Source: Dyadobacter fanqingshengii (GTDB taxonomy: Bacteria; Bacteroidota; Bacteroidia; Cytophagales; Spirosomataceae). Taken from it: a DNA stretch of 64,000 nucleotides. How positions within the stretch are numbered: position 1 is the first letter of the stretch; each line of letters opens with the position of its first letter. Shown here in pieces: positions 7,318 to 15,804 of the stretch. A program made the position numbers and the translations under genes. The DNA lies in the NCBI RefSeq assembly GCF_023822005.2, contig NZ_CP098806.1:1178001-1242000 (forward strand), given 5' to 3'. The notes beneath the pieces were generated by a model, which saw nothing but the letters and a program-made list of their open reading frames with translations, was not told the DNA's origin and ran no database searches.

Positions 7318-10143
7318 CTATTGCTTGAATGTGATCTTGGACAGCGTCATCAATGGTTCGATGGGCTTCGCGGTCTCGTTTTTGAATAATAGGTAAATGT
7401 CGTGCTTTCCGGCAGTTGGTTTAATGTTCACCAAAACAGGTGCGCGGGTTGGGCGGCGGGGCGGTTTCACCGTTTCGCCTGGCTTTTTCTGGCTTTCCAG
7501 TTCCGCCATTAGCTTTGCCATATCAACCTCCGGGGCAATTTCAACATTTTGTTCGCCTACCAGCGTTCCGGTTGGTGAATCAAGCCTGATCTCGATCTTT
7601 CCGCCCATTGCGCCTTCACGCTTCTGAGCCGCAGCGTTGAGTTCGAGTGCTTTAATGTCCGTCAGGTCCATTTCTTTGAATGCTAAAAAGCTGTTGGCGA
7701 AAGCAACCACGCTGAATCCTAAGCCGGCAGTTCCCAATGCTTTCATATCGGCGCCCTGCACGATGGGTGCTTCGGCAGCATTCAGTTCCGGACTTCTGAG
7801 CACGATCATTTCTTCGGTGGTTTGTGCCGGAATGGCTTTATTTCCACTCATTGACCGGTCTGTAAATGCCGCCCTGATTAAAACGGAGCCTTTTCCGTTG
7901 TCCTGCGCGGGAATTTTTGGTGTAAACTCCCCCTTAACCGGCAATGTGCTCAGCGTTTTGTCGGTGCTGTTGAGAATGTATTTGACAATGGTTTCTGCAT
8001 CCGCAACGGGCAATGCCGGGTGAGCGGCCATGGCGACCTCGCCCCAAACACCCGATCCGCCTTTCAGGATTTTCTCCACCAATTTTTCGGTCACGCCCGG
8101 TTTGCCTTTGTATTTATTTGAAATATCTGCAAATGAAGGCCCAACGGATTTGGCATCCACCTGATGACAAACTTTACAATCGCTTTTCCCGATCAAAACC
8201 TGGGCAACCGCAAATTGCGTGCTGGCATCCACACTGCGCTGACTCTGAATCACTTCTGCGTAATCAAACCCTTCGGAAGCATAATCAATGCTTACCGCGA
8301 TTTCCTCGGGCTTGATTTTTCCTTCCAGCAAACTTCCGTCTTCCTTATCGGTTACGTCAATGGAATAGGGAATGGGTTTTCCGGGGAAAAAGAATGTTTT
8401 GTTGCCTTCCAGATTTACGGAGACTTTCGGTGGCTCATTGCCCGCAATGATTTTCAGGGATTGCGAATTGGAAGCTCCTTTGGCATCGGTGACGGTTAAG
8501 CTAGCTGTGTAAACGCCTGGTTTATCAAATGTGACCACGGGTTCGGCAGTAGCGAATGTCCTTGCGGCGCCGCCGTTACCCGTAATTTTCCAGCTGTATT
8601 TAAGTTTATCTCCATCGAAATCCTTTGTTCCTTCTGAGGATAGCTTCGTCTGAAACGGAACTGTTCCCCCTTTTTTATCCGTGGAAACCTGGACGATCGG
8701 CTTGCGGTTGCCGCCATTGTATTCAATGCGTATCAACCTCGAATTTTCGCTTTTTCTGAACCAGTTACTGCCATATTCCAGCACATACAAATCGCCCGAA
8801 GGCCCGAACTTGATGTCGATCGGCTGCACGGGATGGTAAGCTGGTAATACGCGCTCCATGGATTGATAGTCACCATTATCGCTCATGGAAATAGCCATGA
8901 TCCAGCCGCGTGAAAAGTCAGCAGCGATCCATTTGTTTTCGTAGTAAGCTGGCCATGGTCTTTTTGGCGCTTTGAAATCCGAGCGATGGTAAACCGGTCC
9001 GCCCGTCGCACTTCTTGAACCAGATCCCACCGCCGGGAATTTTTCCGAAATGCCGTAAGGATAATAAATAAAGTTAGGCGCGGTTGGCAAGAGCTCTTTC
9101 AAACCTGTATTATTAGGCGAGTTATTGACCAGATTTTTTGGATCTTTTTTGGCCAAAGGCTTATTGGCTGCATAATCATACACCGGAAAAGCCTGGTCGT
9201 CACCTACAAACCACGGCCAGCCAAAGTTTCCGGGTTTCCTCGATTGATTTAATTCATCATAACCCCTCGGCCCGATCTCCGAATCTTCACTGGCATCCGG
9301 CCCCACTTCGCCCCAATATAAGTAGCCGGTTTTGCTGTCAACGGATATGCGCCACGGGTTCCTATGGCCCATGGAATAGATTTCAGGACGTGTTTTTGCC
9401 GTTCCTTTCGGATAAAGGTTGCCTTCCGGAATGGTGTACGAGCCATCCGGTTCTGGATGGATTTTCAGGATTTTTCCTCTCAAATCATTCGTGTTGCCCG
9501 CGTGCCCCTGATCATCCCAGCTGGCGCGGCCTTCGCGTTCGTCGGTTTGCGCGGCTTTCTGGTTTCCGGTGTTGTTCCCAACCGTCAGATACAGGTTACC
9601 CGCTTTATCCCAGGTCATTCCGCCGCCCGTGTGGCAGCAAACTTCGCGTTGCGTCACCACTTCGATTACGTCTTTTTTAGAATTTTCTACCAGCTGGTCA
9701 TCGCGCAGTTCGTAGCGTGAGAGAATGTGTTTTTTCTCCGTCGGATGCGCATAATAGAGGTAAATCCAGTGATTTTTTTCGAAATTCGGATCCATTGTAA
9801 ATCCCATTAAACCTTCTTCCGCTTCCCTGGAAACGCCTTCTGCGCTCACATATTTCGTATTCACAGGGATCATAGCGATCAGGTCCGTGGACTGGGTGGA
9901 AGCATTGTATTTCTTCAAAGCGCCCTTCCTTTCAATAATGTAGGCCGAGCCATCGGGAAGCACTTCGAAAACCATGGGCTCGTCCAGGTTTTCGGCGACT
10001 ACAATAGGGGTAAAACGACTTTCATCCGGTTTGGGAGGATTGTCCTGGATGGTAAATGCTGCGAGCAGCAAAAAAGCGGGAATTTTAGCAGTGTTTTTGA
10101 GGACATGCGAAATTCGCCGAAAACGGGGGGATAGGTTTGTCAT
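7318..10143 (-). CDS. PQQ-dependent sugar dehydrogenase fused to PKD and cytochrome c domains
   Basis: A 941-residue exported protein. After an N-terminal hydrophobic segment (PAFLLLAAFTI), residues about 40-480 form a glucose/sorbosone-dehydrogenase-type six-bladed propeller (EEGLMGFTMDPNF, GGGMTWDKAGNLYLTVG, YSMGHRNPWRISVD). A PKD domain follows at about 490-575 (KDFDGDKLKYSW, YTASLTVTDAKG). A mono-haem cytochrome c domain has CKVCH near residues 656-660 and an axial-Met candidate near VAMAAHPALP. The last 190 residues are a beta-rich, probably carbohydrate-binding region. Likely role: periplasmic oxidation of a sugar or aldose, with electrons passed through the built-in haem. The fusion is common in Cytophagales. 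It appears monocistronic. Confidence 0.88.
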   Translation of the reverse strand: MTNLSPRFRRISHVLKNTAKIPAFLLLAAFTIQDNPPKPDESRFTPIVVAENLDEPMVFEVLPDGSAYIIERKGALKKYNASTQSTDLIAMIPVNTKYVSAEGVSREAEEGLMGFTMDPNFEKNHWIYLYYAHPTEKKHILSRYELRDDQLVENSKKDVIEVVTQREVCCHTGGGMTWDKAGNLYLTVGNNTGNQKAAQTDEREGRASWDDQGHAGNTNDLRGKILKIHPEPDGSYTIPEGNLYPKGTAKTRPEIYSMGHRNPWRISVDSKTGYLYWGEVGPDASEDSEIGPRGYDELNQSRKPGNFGWPWFVGDDQAFPVYDYAANKPLAKKDPKNLVNNSPNNTGLKELLPTAPNFIYYPYGISEKFPAVGSGSRSATGGPVYHRSDFKAPKRPWPAYYENKWIAADFSRGWIMAISMSDNGDYQSMERVLPAYHPVQPIDIKFGPSGDLYVLEYGSNWFRKSENSRLIRIEYNGGNRKPIVQVSTDKKGGTVPFQTKLSSEGTKDFDGDKLKYSWKITGNGGAARTFATAEPVVTFDKPGVYTASLTVTDAKGASNSQSLKIIAGNEPPKVSVNLEGNKTFFFPGKPIPYSIDVTDKEDGSLLEGKIKPEEIAVSIDYASEGFDYAEVIQSQRSVDASTQFAVAQVLIGKSDCKVCHQVDAKSVGPSFADISNKYKGKPGVTEKLVEKILKGGSGVWGEVAMAAHPALPVADAETIVKYILNSTDKTLSTLPVKGEFTPKIPAQDNGKGSVLIRAAFTDRSMSGNKAIPAQTTEEMIVLRSPELNAAEAPIVQGADMKALGTAGLGFSVVAFANSFLAFKEMDLTDIKALELNAAAQKREGAMGGKIEIRLDSPTGTLVGEQNVEIAPEVDMAKLMAELESQKKPGETVKPPRRPTRAPVLVNIKPTAGKHDIYLLFKNETAKPIEPLMTLSKITFKQ

Positions 10144-10202
10144 AAGCAGAAAACAAGAGTTTACTGGAAATATAACAAATTATCGTTAAAAATTCTTATT
10201 CC

Positions 10203-10985
10203 CTATTTTCCCATCCAATGCTTGAAATCGCCCACTTTTTCGCGGCTTACCAGTGCTTCCTTGTTATGTGAAGGGCGCAGGCTCAGCGCGAGACGGCTTC
10301 CGAAATATGGGTCAATTTTATCCACCGATTTGTGCGTGACCATCATGCCGCGGTTAATGCGGAAAAATTTGGCGGGATCCAGCACATCGGCGAGCTCGTC
10401 CAATGTATAATCCACCAAAAGCTTTTGATTGGAGTCCGTGACAAAGAAACTGTAACGCTCTTCGGTGAAGAAATAGGCAATCTCACTCACTTCAATGGAC
10501 AGCATTTTTTGTCCTTGCTTTACCAAGAATCGCTGTCTGTATTCTTTCTTGCTGCTTTTTTGAAACCCTTCCAATAATTTTTTGATCCCTTCCAGCGAGT
10601 CTACGGCGGGTTGCGCGCGCATGTTGTCGTATTTCTGGAGGCTTCGCTGCAAATCGTCGCGGTGGACAGGTTTTAGTAAATAATCAATGCTGTTCAGCTT
10701 AAAAGCCTGTAATGCGTATTCGTCGTAGGAGGTTGTGAAAATGATGGTGCTGGTCACCTGCACGCGGTTAAATATCTCGAAGCTCTGCCCGTCGGATAAT
10801 TCAATGTCCAGAAAAATCAGGTCCGGGTCAGCATTGCCGGCCTTTTGGTTGCTTTTGAGCCAATCTACGGTTTCTTCAATGCTGTCCGTAACGCCGCTGA
10901 TGAGCAAAGCGGGGGCAGTTTCATTCAATAATTTTTTCAATCTTCTGACAGACAGGTCTTCGTCTTCCACAATCAGTGCGTCCAT
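10203..10985 (-). CDS. LytTR-family response regulator
   Basis: 260 residues. The receiver domain starts MDALIVEDED, with phosphoacceptor D60 in LIFLDIELSDG and the switch Lys in YLLKPV. A LytTR DNA-binding domain fills about 150-255 (RQRFLVKQGQKMLSIEVSEI, FFRINRGMMV). It lies 13 nt downstream of a LytS-type kinase gene, so the two form a kinase-regulator operon. These systems usually bind pairs of direct repeats upstream of their targets; the targets here cannot be read from the sequence. Confidence 0.93.
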   Translation of the reverse strand: MDALIVEDEDLSVRRLKKLLNETAPALLISGVTDSIEETVDWLKSNQKAGNADPDLIFLDIELSDGQSFEIFNRVQVTSTIIFTTSYDEYALQAFKLNSIDYLLKPVHRDDLQRSLQKYDNMRAQPAVDSLEGIKKLLEGFQKSSKKEYRQRFLVKQGQKMLSIEVSEIAYFFTEERYSFFVTDSNQKLLVDYTLDELADVLDPAKFFRINRGMMVTHKSVDKIDPYFGSRLALSLRPSHNKEALVSREKVGDFKHWMGK

Positions 10986-10998
10986 ATAATTTTAATTT

Positions 10999-12108
10999 TC
11001 AGGCAATTAAAGGCAGGGTTACGGTAAAAAATTCATGATTACTTTCCACGACCGGCTGTGAAATGTGCTTTTGGTGTTCATTCAAAATTTTATATTTGGT
11101 GATAATGTTGACCAGTCCCACCCCTGTTGATTCGAGGTTTTCAGCACCGGCGGTCAATGTTTTCTTTTGTAAATTGTTGCGCACCATCAGATTGCCTTCC
11201 TGTGTGCTCAATATAAAAATCGTGAGTGGCCGGCTGGCGCGGATTACGTTGTGCTTTACAGCATTCTCAACCAATAACTGCAGTGTTAAAGGCAGGATCC
11301 TGCGGTTCAGCAAATGTTTTTCCACGTGCACATAAAGCTTCATCCCATCGCCGTAGCGCGTCTTCAATAAATGTCCGTAAGACTCAATAAAAGAAAGCTC
11401 TTTTTGCAAAGTCGTCAGCTGGCTCAGATCGCTGTTGTCCAGTGAAGCATGGTTGGTTTGCAGCAAATAGCGGTAAACCCGCGCCATTTCATCTACAAAC
11501 TGCTCTGCTTTCTGCGGATCTTCCGCGATCAATGTGGACAGGGAATTTAATGTATTGAACAAAAAATGCGGACTAACCTGCGCCTTCAAACTTTCCAATT
11601 GTCCGTTCACATTCTCTTTCATCAATCTTTCGCGGTTCACTTCATGATGTTTCCATCTGCCGATAGCGTTAATCGACTCCTGAATGCCCATCACCAGCAT
11701 TATTGCGCCCATATTGATCAGGTAAATAGTCAGGATGCGCGGGATGGTGAGCGCTGAGCCGAAAAGTCCGAAGCCGATATAAAGCCACGCGATTAACAAC
11801 AAAAAAATGCCGGAAAGCCCGGCATGCGCTGCGATGGAAACAAATATGCGCCTCAATGTCTGGTCCAGTTTGGGATATCGACGGGCAATGTTGTCATTGA
11901 TTTTGGATTGGATCGCAAATGTGACGGTTAGCAGAAAACCATTCATTAATGTGCAACCCAGGAAGGTTTTCCAGCTGCTAACGAAACCCGGGCCCACCAT
12001 CAGGTAATTGAAAAACATCAGGAAAACCGGCATGGTCAATGCGTACGACCAGCGGCTCTTCGGGCCTATTGCCCCTGACATTCCTGCTATCAATTCTCCT
12101 TTCGTCAT
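10999..12108 (-). CDS. LytS-type sensor histidine kinase (first paralogue)
   Basis: 369 residues from the ATG at 12108 (MTKGELIAGM); the frame extends upstream to 12180 without support. Four transmembrane helices fill the N-terminal half. The His_kinase domain (PF06580) carries the phosphoacceptor His in SPHFLFNTLNSL and an N-box LVENAVKHN. The G-box region reads MVRNNLQKK and GVGLVNI, the reduced form normal for this family. There is no extracytoplasmic sensor domain, so the signal is probably sensed in the membrane. It lies directly upstream of the LytTR regulator and downstream of a second, similar kinase. Confidence 0.9.
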   Translation of the reverse strand: MTKGELIAGMSGAIGPKSRWSYALTMPVFLMFFNYLMVGPGFVSSWKTFLGCTLMNGFLLTVTFAIQSKINDNIARRYPKLDQTLRRIFVSIAAHAGLSGIFLLLIAWLYIGFGLFGSALTIPRILTIYLINMGAIMLVMGIQESINAIGRWKHHEVNRERLMKENVNGQLESLKAQVSPHFLFNTLNSLSTLIAEDPQKAEQFVDEMARVYRYLLQTNHASLDNSDLSQLTTLQKELSFIESYGHLLKTRYGDGMKLYVHVEKHLLNRRILPLTLQLLVENAVKHNVIRASRPLTIFILSTQEGNLMVRNNLQKKTLTAGAENLESTGVGLVNIITKYKILNEHQKHISQPVVESNHEFFTVTLPLIA

Positions 12109-12250
12109 GGTGTGTCGCTCGGTTCGTGTTGGCCGCGATCTCAGTTTGTTGATGAACTCAAAAATATAAAAGCATTGCAAAAAGCAGGAATGTCAGTTGT
12201 ATCAATTGGATGAATAAATGCATGAATTGTGCAGATTCCAGCATATTAAA

Positions 12251-13330
12251 TTAAGCCCTTACCCGTGCTGACAATAATGGGACCGTAACCGTAAAATGCT
12301 CTGCTGTTTCCGTAACCCGAAGCTCACGGTTGCTCAGCGCGTGGTATTTGACCCTGAGCCCAGCCAGTCCGCCCTGGTCCGTTCCTATCGCCCTTACTTT
12401 GCTTTGAATGTTGTTTTGAACCATGAGCCGCTGACTGAAAGCAATTTCAATCTTGATAATCAATGGTTTGGCTTTGGTCATCGAATTGAATTTGATCGCA
12501 TTGTCAATTAGGACCTGTAAAACCAATGGTGGTACCAGCAGTTCGCCGGAATAAGGTTCAGGTTCGATGATTTGCAGGCTTTCTCCATAGCGTGCACCCA
12601 GCAGTCGCGCATATATATGCAGGAAATCGAATTCTGCCTGAACCGGAACGAGCTCCGCTTTTGAAGCTTGCAGAATGTAGCGGTAAATTTTGGCCAGGTC
12701 TTCAACAAACGCCTCCGCTTTATCCTGATCGTCGCTGATCAATGCGGAAAGCGTGTTCAGGCTGTTGAACAAAAAATGGGGGTTAACCTGTCCTTTGAGC
12801 GCGTCAAACTGATGCTGCAGCGATTCGCGTTCCAGTCTTTCGCTTTCCGTCTGGTTCTTTTTCCATTGTTCCAATGAATAAAAAAGGCCCAGCATGGCGC
12901 AAAGAAAAACATCAAAAAAACCTCCCAGGATCATAATGGGCCAAATGTTATTCCATGTGAACTGCACGTCCAGCCCGGGCGTAATGCTGTAAGCCCAAAC
13001 ATCAAAAGTAGCAAGCACCATCGTGAGCGTGCCCACAGCCAGAAGCATTGCCATCAGCCGCGGAGTGGTTTGGTCTACATTCGGGAACCGGCTGATAATC
13101 CACCGGATCACAATGGTGAGCGCGATGACCGAAAACCAGTAAAGCGCTAAAACGAGCGGCGTAGCAATAATAAAAGTCGAAAGATCCTGGAAATAGGCGG
13201 TGCCTATGAAGTAATAATTGCCAACAGCGCAAAACACCGGCATCATAGCCAGGTGATACCACCATTCGTATTTTGTAAAAAAACGCGGCCTCACGATAAG
13301 ATCAGGAAGGGTTTTGCAAGATAAATTCAA
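12251..13330 (-). CDS. LytS-type sensor histidine kinase (second paralogue)
   Basis: 359 residues. Same plan as the neighbouring kinase: four N-terminal membrane helices, then NPHFLFNSLNTLSALI with the phosphoacceptor His, and an N-box LIDNAIKFN. The ATP lid is more degenerate (GGLAGLRVKYHAL). The start used is a TTG at 13330; no in-frame ATG precedes the first helix, and a GTG about 13 codons in is the alternative. It is 142 nt upstream of the first kinase on the same strand, and only one response regulator follows, so both kinases may feed one LytTR regulator or form a heterodimer (inference). Confidence 0.87.
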   Translation of the reverse strand: MNLSCKTLPDLIVRPRFFTKYEWWYHLAMMPVFCAVGNYYFIGTAYFQDLSTFIIATPLVLALYWFSVIALTIVIRWIISRFPNVDQTTPRLMAMLLAVGTLTMVLATFDVWAYSITPGLDVQFTWNNIWPIMILGGFFDVFLCAMLGLFYSLEQWKKNQTESERLERESLQHQFDALKGQVNPHFLFNSLNTLSALISDDQDKAEAFVEDLAKIYRYILQASKAELVPVQAEFDFLHIYARLLGARYGESLQIIEPEPYSGELLVPPLVLQVLIDNAIKFNSMTKAKPLIIKIEIAFSQRLMVQNNIQSKVRAIGTDQGGLAGLRVKYHALSNRELRVTETAEHFTVTVPLLSARVRA

Positions 13331-13500
13331 AAATAAAGAACCCTAACTAATTACTTATCAGCACGCTGATGTTTTTTTAAGTGACTTGCGGGAACATAGA
13401 GCATGCAAAAATGCGGAGATCTTCGGTAAATATACGCAGAAAGAAATACCGAGGTTTCCGGCCAGGTTCCAGGTAGGGCTGCGCGTTTTAGCAGCAATTA

Positions 13501-14871
13501 CTACAATGTCCCGGCTTTCATTTTGACCAAAGCTTCCTCGATGTTGGGGGAGCGTTGTTTGGCAGCTTTGCCTGCTTCAACAGCTTTTGTCTGCCATTCG
13601 ATCGCTTCTTCCTTTTGTCCCAGCTTATAAAGCAGGTGTGCATACGTATCCAGATAGGCCGGGTTTCCAAGGGTCATTGGGTGGTTTGTTCCCTTCGTTA
13701 ACTCATCGAACCATTCCAGTGAGCGTTTGGACCACATCAGGGCCTTTTCTAGTTCGCCTTTCTTGTCAGACATTTCATAAAAATGCCATGCATGCTCATT
13801 CATCTCCATATGGAAATAATGAGATGGAGGCGCAAATTGGATCGTTTTGAGCATCATACTTTTACGAACCGAGTCATTGGCAATGGTGAATCGCCTGACG
13901 TGGTCCGCATCCATTCGTTTCAGTGAGTCCACGGACATCAGCATATGCGTATAGTTCAAAAATTGCGACACTTGCTGCATATACGACATAGTGTCCCTTA
14001 CTGCAAGAGAATATCTCAGCATGCTTCTTTGAAATGCAATGTTACCCAGCGTGTAATTAGGCTTGAATGTGCCCTGCGTAAAATTTGCTGTTTGGTATGC
14101 GAGGTCCTGGTTTTTGGTCTGAACCGCCTTGTGAAATGAATTTCCGATAATGGCATTATTGATCGCCACCGCCTCAGGATAAGGGATGTTTTTGTACAAA
14201 CTGTCAATTAACTTGTGAGGCGTTGCCGCCTGGATTACCTTATAAATACGACTGTCCAGGGTAGGGCCGGATTGATATATAAATTTGATAAGCTGAAAGT
14301 TTTGCAAAGAATCCAGGTTTAGTCTGCCTGCGTATTCATCAAGCAGTTTGTCGGCGGGCTTTCCCATTTCGAGCTGCCGGGTAATGTAGTCCCGCATGAA
14401 TTGGGATGATCGCTCGCCAGCGGCATATTCCTTTTCAAACGCTTCCAGTGGCTTGCTTTTGAGCCTTCCGATGGCAATGTCTGCCTGTTGCAGGTAAACT
14501 TCGCCGCTGCTCGACGAGCCATTAAAACGGTTCAGGAGGTTGCCATCTGCATTCACAAACAGGGAAACGAGCGGGTGGCTCAGACCGAATTTTTCAGCCA
14601 ATTGTTTTCCATTTTTTGATTCAATGCGGACTCTTGTCGATACAAAGTTTTTTTGAAATCGCTCCTTCAACACCGGTGAGCTGAAACCTTGGGTGGCAAC
14701 ATCATTGCATTGGTCACAGCCGCGGCCTTCGATATGGATGAATATAAGTTTCTTCTCTTTTTTTGCCAGCCTGGAAAGCTGCTCCCAGGTCGTTGCAGAG
14801 TCCAGAAAACTAATTTGCGCAAAGCATGGGGAAGCGAAAAGCAGGGTAACACCAAGTAATAATAATTTCAT
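13501..14871 (-). CDS. Exported thioredoxin-fold protein with a TPR-like C-terminal region
   Basis: 456 residues with a cleavable signal (MKLLLLGVTLLFASPCFAQ). Residues about 25-145 resemble the thioredoxin_7/DUF255 type: a strand KKLIFIHIEG is followed by the redox pair C52-D-Q-C55, and a cis-Pro candidate occurs in SHPLVSLFVN. The remaining 300 residues are helical; the last 80 look like TPR units (HPMTLGNPAYLDTYAHLLYKLGQKEEAIEWQTKAVE). Likely a periplasmic disulfide or folding factor with a protein-binding arm; partner unknown. Confidence 0.8.
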   Translation of the reverse strand: MKLLLLGVTLLFASPCFAQISFLDSATTWEQLSRLAKKEKKLIFIHIEGRGCDQCNDVATQGFSSPVLKERFQKNFVSTRVRIESKNGKQLAEKFGLSHPLVSLFVNADGNLLNRFNGSSSSGEVYLQQADIAIGRLKSKPLEAFEKEYAAGERSSQFMRDYITRQLEMGKPADKLLDEYAGRLNLDSLQNFQLIKFIYQSGPTLDSRIYKVIQAATPHKLIDSLYKNIPYPEAVAINNAIIGNSFHKAVQTKNQDLAYQTANFTQGTFKPNYTLGNIAFQRSMLRYSLAVRDTMSYMQQVSQFLNYTHMLMSVDSLKRMDADHVRRFTIANDSVRKSMMLKTIQFAPPSHYFHMEMNEHAWHFYEMSDKKGELEKALMWSKRSLEWFDELTKGTNHPMTLGNPAYLDTYAHLLYKLGQKEEAIEWQTKAVEAGKAAKQRSPNIEEALVKMKAGTL

Positions 14872-14966
14872 AGATAGAGTTAGCTAAACGTAATTCAAAT
14901 CTATTATTTTTTTTGTAACCGTTTGTTACGAGAAAGTAAAACTTCACATCAGATTTTGGCAAATTT

Positions 14967-15500
14967 TCACCGCCAGCCCACCGCTATGCCTGCACCCACA
15001 TGAGAAGCAAGCGGGTTGGCTATCAAAGGTGGGGCGTATCGTAATTTCAAAATATAGATCCAGCGGCTGGTTACCAGAGCGAAGCGTAAGCCGGCGATGC
15101 CTGCTGGCGTAAGGAAGCGCTGTCCATTCGCTCCTGAATGCAGACCGCGGTCGTAGCGGTCGACGAAAAATGATCCCAGACCTGCTTCGAAGTAAGTTTC
15201 AATGTTGCGGTAACCCGGCTGGGGAATGCAGGATTTGCGTTTATAGGGATTTAATATTAAACAATGGGTTACTGCAGCTGAGAAGGCCGGACTCCGAAAT
15301 TCAGGCTCACTAACCGCACCAACTCCTGCCTGAACATTCCAGAATGTTTTTTTGCCATACCCAAATGCCGCCTCAGCGGTAAAAGCGCACTTTGGAGCAA
15401 TCCCAAATATCTCCGCCCCGAAAGCGCCGCGTATACGCGTGTAAAGTGGCTGCGCGGCAACCGAAGATGCACTGAGGATGAGGATGCAAAGAAATCTCAC
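14967..15500 (-). CDS. Small exported protein, probably an outer-membrane barrel-like protein
   Basis: 177 residues with a signal peptide (MRFLCILILSASSVAAQ). The mature part alternates aromatic and small residues in short strands (FGYGKKTFWNVQAGVGAV, RWIYILKLRYAPPL) and ends in an aromatic/Arg strand (GAGIAVGWR), as in small outer-membrane proteins. No family is recognised. It is the 3'-most gene of this minus-strand block; the DNA upstream of it holds a gene relic. Confidence 0.65.
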   Translation of the reverse strand: MRFLCILILSASSVAAQPLYTRIRGAFGAEIFGIAPKCAFTAEAAFGYGKKTFWNVQAGVGAVSEPEFRSPAFSAAVTHCLILNPYKRKSCIPQPGYRNIETYFEAGLGSFFVDRYDRGLHSGANGQRFLTPAGIAGLRFALVTSRWIYILKLRYAPPLIANPLASHVGAGIAVGWR

Positions 15501-15583
15501 AGACGCGGATTAAGGGGCTTTGCCTTTCAACGGTGGATTGTGGCCGGGAAGTATGTTAAGGGTTACAAAATGTTAGAGTACTT

Positions 15584-15694
15584 TCAAACCACCGGAAACA
15601 CTACCAAACTGCTTGTCACCATCCCACCAGGATTTTCGAACCTGATCTCTAATCCCGTTTTCTCAAACAATTCATCCACCAGTCTCAAACCCAG
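15584..15694 (-). pseudogene. Relic of the C-terminal end of a sensor histidine kinase
   Basis: On the minus strand, codons from 15694 down to the TGA at 15584-15586 read LGLRLVDELFEKTGLEIRF followed by ENPGGMVTSSLVVFPVV and stop. This matches the end of a HATPase_c domain (G2 box GLGLRLV, then a final beta-hairpin). There is no start codon or upstream kinase sequence; the frame is open only to the junction with the response-regulator relic at 15695. It is a leftover 3' end and not an expressed gene. Confidence 0.6.
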
Positions 15695-15804
15695 CCGTAA
15701 CCATCAATCGCAAACTCGTGATGCGAAGTAATGAAAACGGCCATACCCACCTCATTTCTGATCTTTCTTAAAAGCTCCAGACCCGTGAAGCCAGGCATTT
15801 CAAT
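15695..15804 (-). pseudogene. Relic of a response-regulator receiver domain (LytTR type)
   Basis: On the minus strand, 15804-15695 reads IEMPGFTGLELLRKIRNEVG then MAVFITSHHEFAIDGYG. This is the phosphorylation-site strand and the beta4-alpha4 region of a LytTR-class receiver; the phosphoaspartate that should precede IEMP is missing. Both ends are lost: the 5' end stops exactly where the membrane-protein gene ends (15800), and the 3' side runs into the kinase relic in another frame. Together the two relics record a deletion inside a two-component operon. Confidence 0.65.

Noticed and set aside
9138..9680. 180-residue plus-strand frame inside the PQQ dehydrogenase gene
   Set aside because: Overlaps the conserved propeller codons of the minus-strand gene and shows no known motif.
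15540..15731. 63-residue plus-strand frame in the gap before the GT-C-like gene
   Set aside because: The minus strand of this stretch reads as kinase and receiver relics, which explain it better.
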